The notes beneath the pieces are model-generated. The model had not been told where the DNA came from. It saw nothing but the letters and a program-made list of their open reading frames with translations, and made no database searches. A DNA stretch of 5,349 nt from Alphaproteobacteria bacterium (GTDB taxonomy: Bacteria; Pseudomonadota; Alphaproteobacteria; ATCC43930; CGMCC-115725), in the NCBI GenBank assembly GCA_030037055.1, contig JASHRZ010000404.1, forward strand, positions 1 through 5,349. Reading direction: 5' to 3'. Position numbers and translations under genes: made by a program. Position 1 is the stretch's first letter; each line of letters opens with the position of its first letter. This document shows, piece by piece, positions 5,146-5,349 of the stretch.

Positions 5146-5290
5146 ATGGAGAGCCGGGACATCGAGGCAGATGGGATGGCGCCTCAAGCGGGTCACCGGC
5201 TCCCATCCTTCACCCATCCGACCAAGCCCGGGCTGGTCACCGTTCCGCGCCCGGTGCATCAAGCGGCAGTCGGGCGTGAAACTTCGATGA
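5146..5290 (+). pseudogene. hicA: Decayed hicA toxin gene (HicA mRNA interferase)
   Basis: HicA toxins are small double-stranded-RNA-binding-fold proteins that cleave mRNA and are neutralised by HicB. The family signature is still readable but scattered across two frames. MESRDI and EADG start from the ATG at 5146. The phase then shifts to WRLKRVTGSH (5177-5206), which normally precedes the catalytic histidine region GSHHQF. It shifts back to FTHPTKPGLVTVPRP (5209-5253) and again to IKRQSGVKLR with TGA at 5288-5290. Compared with intact HicA (about 60 residues), pieces are missing after MESRDI, at the HHQ of GSHHQF, and between VTVPRP and IKRQ, where relatives carry KDLPIGTLRS. The toxin is certainly inactive. 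An ATG at 5287 overlaps the stop (ATGA), where hicB would be expected, but the 63 bases left in the window show no HicB sequence in any frame. Confidence 0.72.
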
Positions 5291-5349
5291 GGACAGCCGC
5301 AGCCGGGCGCCCGTCTCGATGCCGAAAAGGTGCGGCAGTTCGTGCGGGT

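Noticed and set aside
1..5349. CRISPR array, insertion sequence or transposase
   Set aside because: I found no regularly spaced repeats, no transposase motifs and no paired terminal inverted repeats with target duplications.
5291..5349. Possible hicB start after the hicA relic
   Set aside because: The ATGA overlap at 5287-5290 is suggestive, but none of the three frames in the remaining bases resembles HicB.

Overview
The window is GC-rich, and all its recognisable genes lie on the plus strand. The protein sequences suggest an alphaproteobacterium, most likely in the Hyphomicrobiales (rhizobial/methylotroph-like): a 67-residue bS21, a short 68-residue CspA-type protein, an RhlE-like helicase and a histidine-box desaturase with the pattern familiar from that group. 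This placement comes from recognising the proteins, not from a search.

Layout. Positions 1-352 hold no gene I can recognise. Positions 353-796 carry the broken front half of a CheB-type methylesterase, which changes reading frame twice and lacks the C-terminal half. Next come rpsU (797-1000) and a 74-residue, highly charged, probably helical protein of unknown function (1055-1279), with a weak hairpin plus T-run between them. Positions 1280-1975 are mostly non-coding, with two clear inverted repeats and a small 70-codon gene (1519-1731) interrupted by two compensating frameshifts. A good sigma-70-like promoter (1976-2004) then leads into a leader of about 115 nt, the cold-shock gene (2126-2332) and a hairpin terminator (2337-2362). 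A membrane fatty acid desaturase (about 2383-3450) follows, then an 8-bp perfect hairpin, then an RhlE-type DEAD-box RNA helicase (3644-4912). The right end (4913-5349) holds a cluster of palindromes and the decayed remains of a hicA toxin gene.

How the genes fit together. The four intact genes of known type each match a classical need of a cell entering the cold. S21 supports translation initiation, the CspA protein keeps mRNA single-stranded, the desaturase restores membrane fluidity, and the helicase unwinds RNA duplexes. Their co-orientation within about 4.1 kb, the long structured leader of the csp gene, and the hairpins at the csp-desaturase and desaturase-helicase junctions suggest a cold-response cluster with post-transcriptional control. 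This is inference: no expression data are available here. The cluster is bordered by relics (CheB and HicA), and one relic lies inside it, so the edges look like a worn accessory zone around a conserved set of intact genes.
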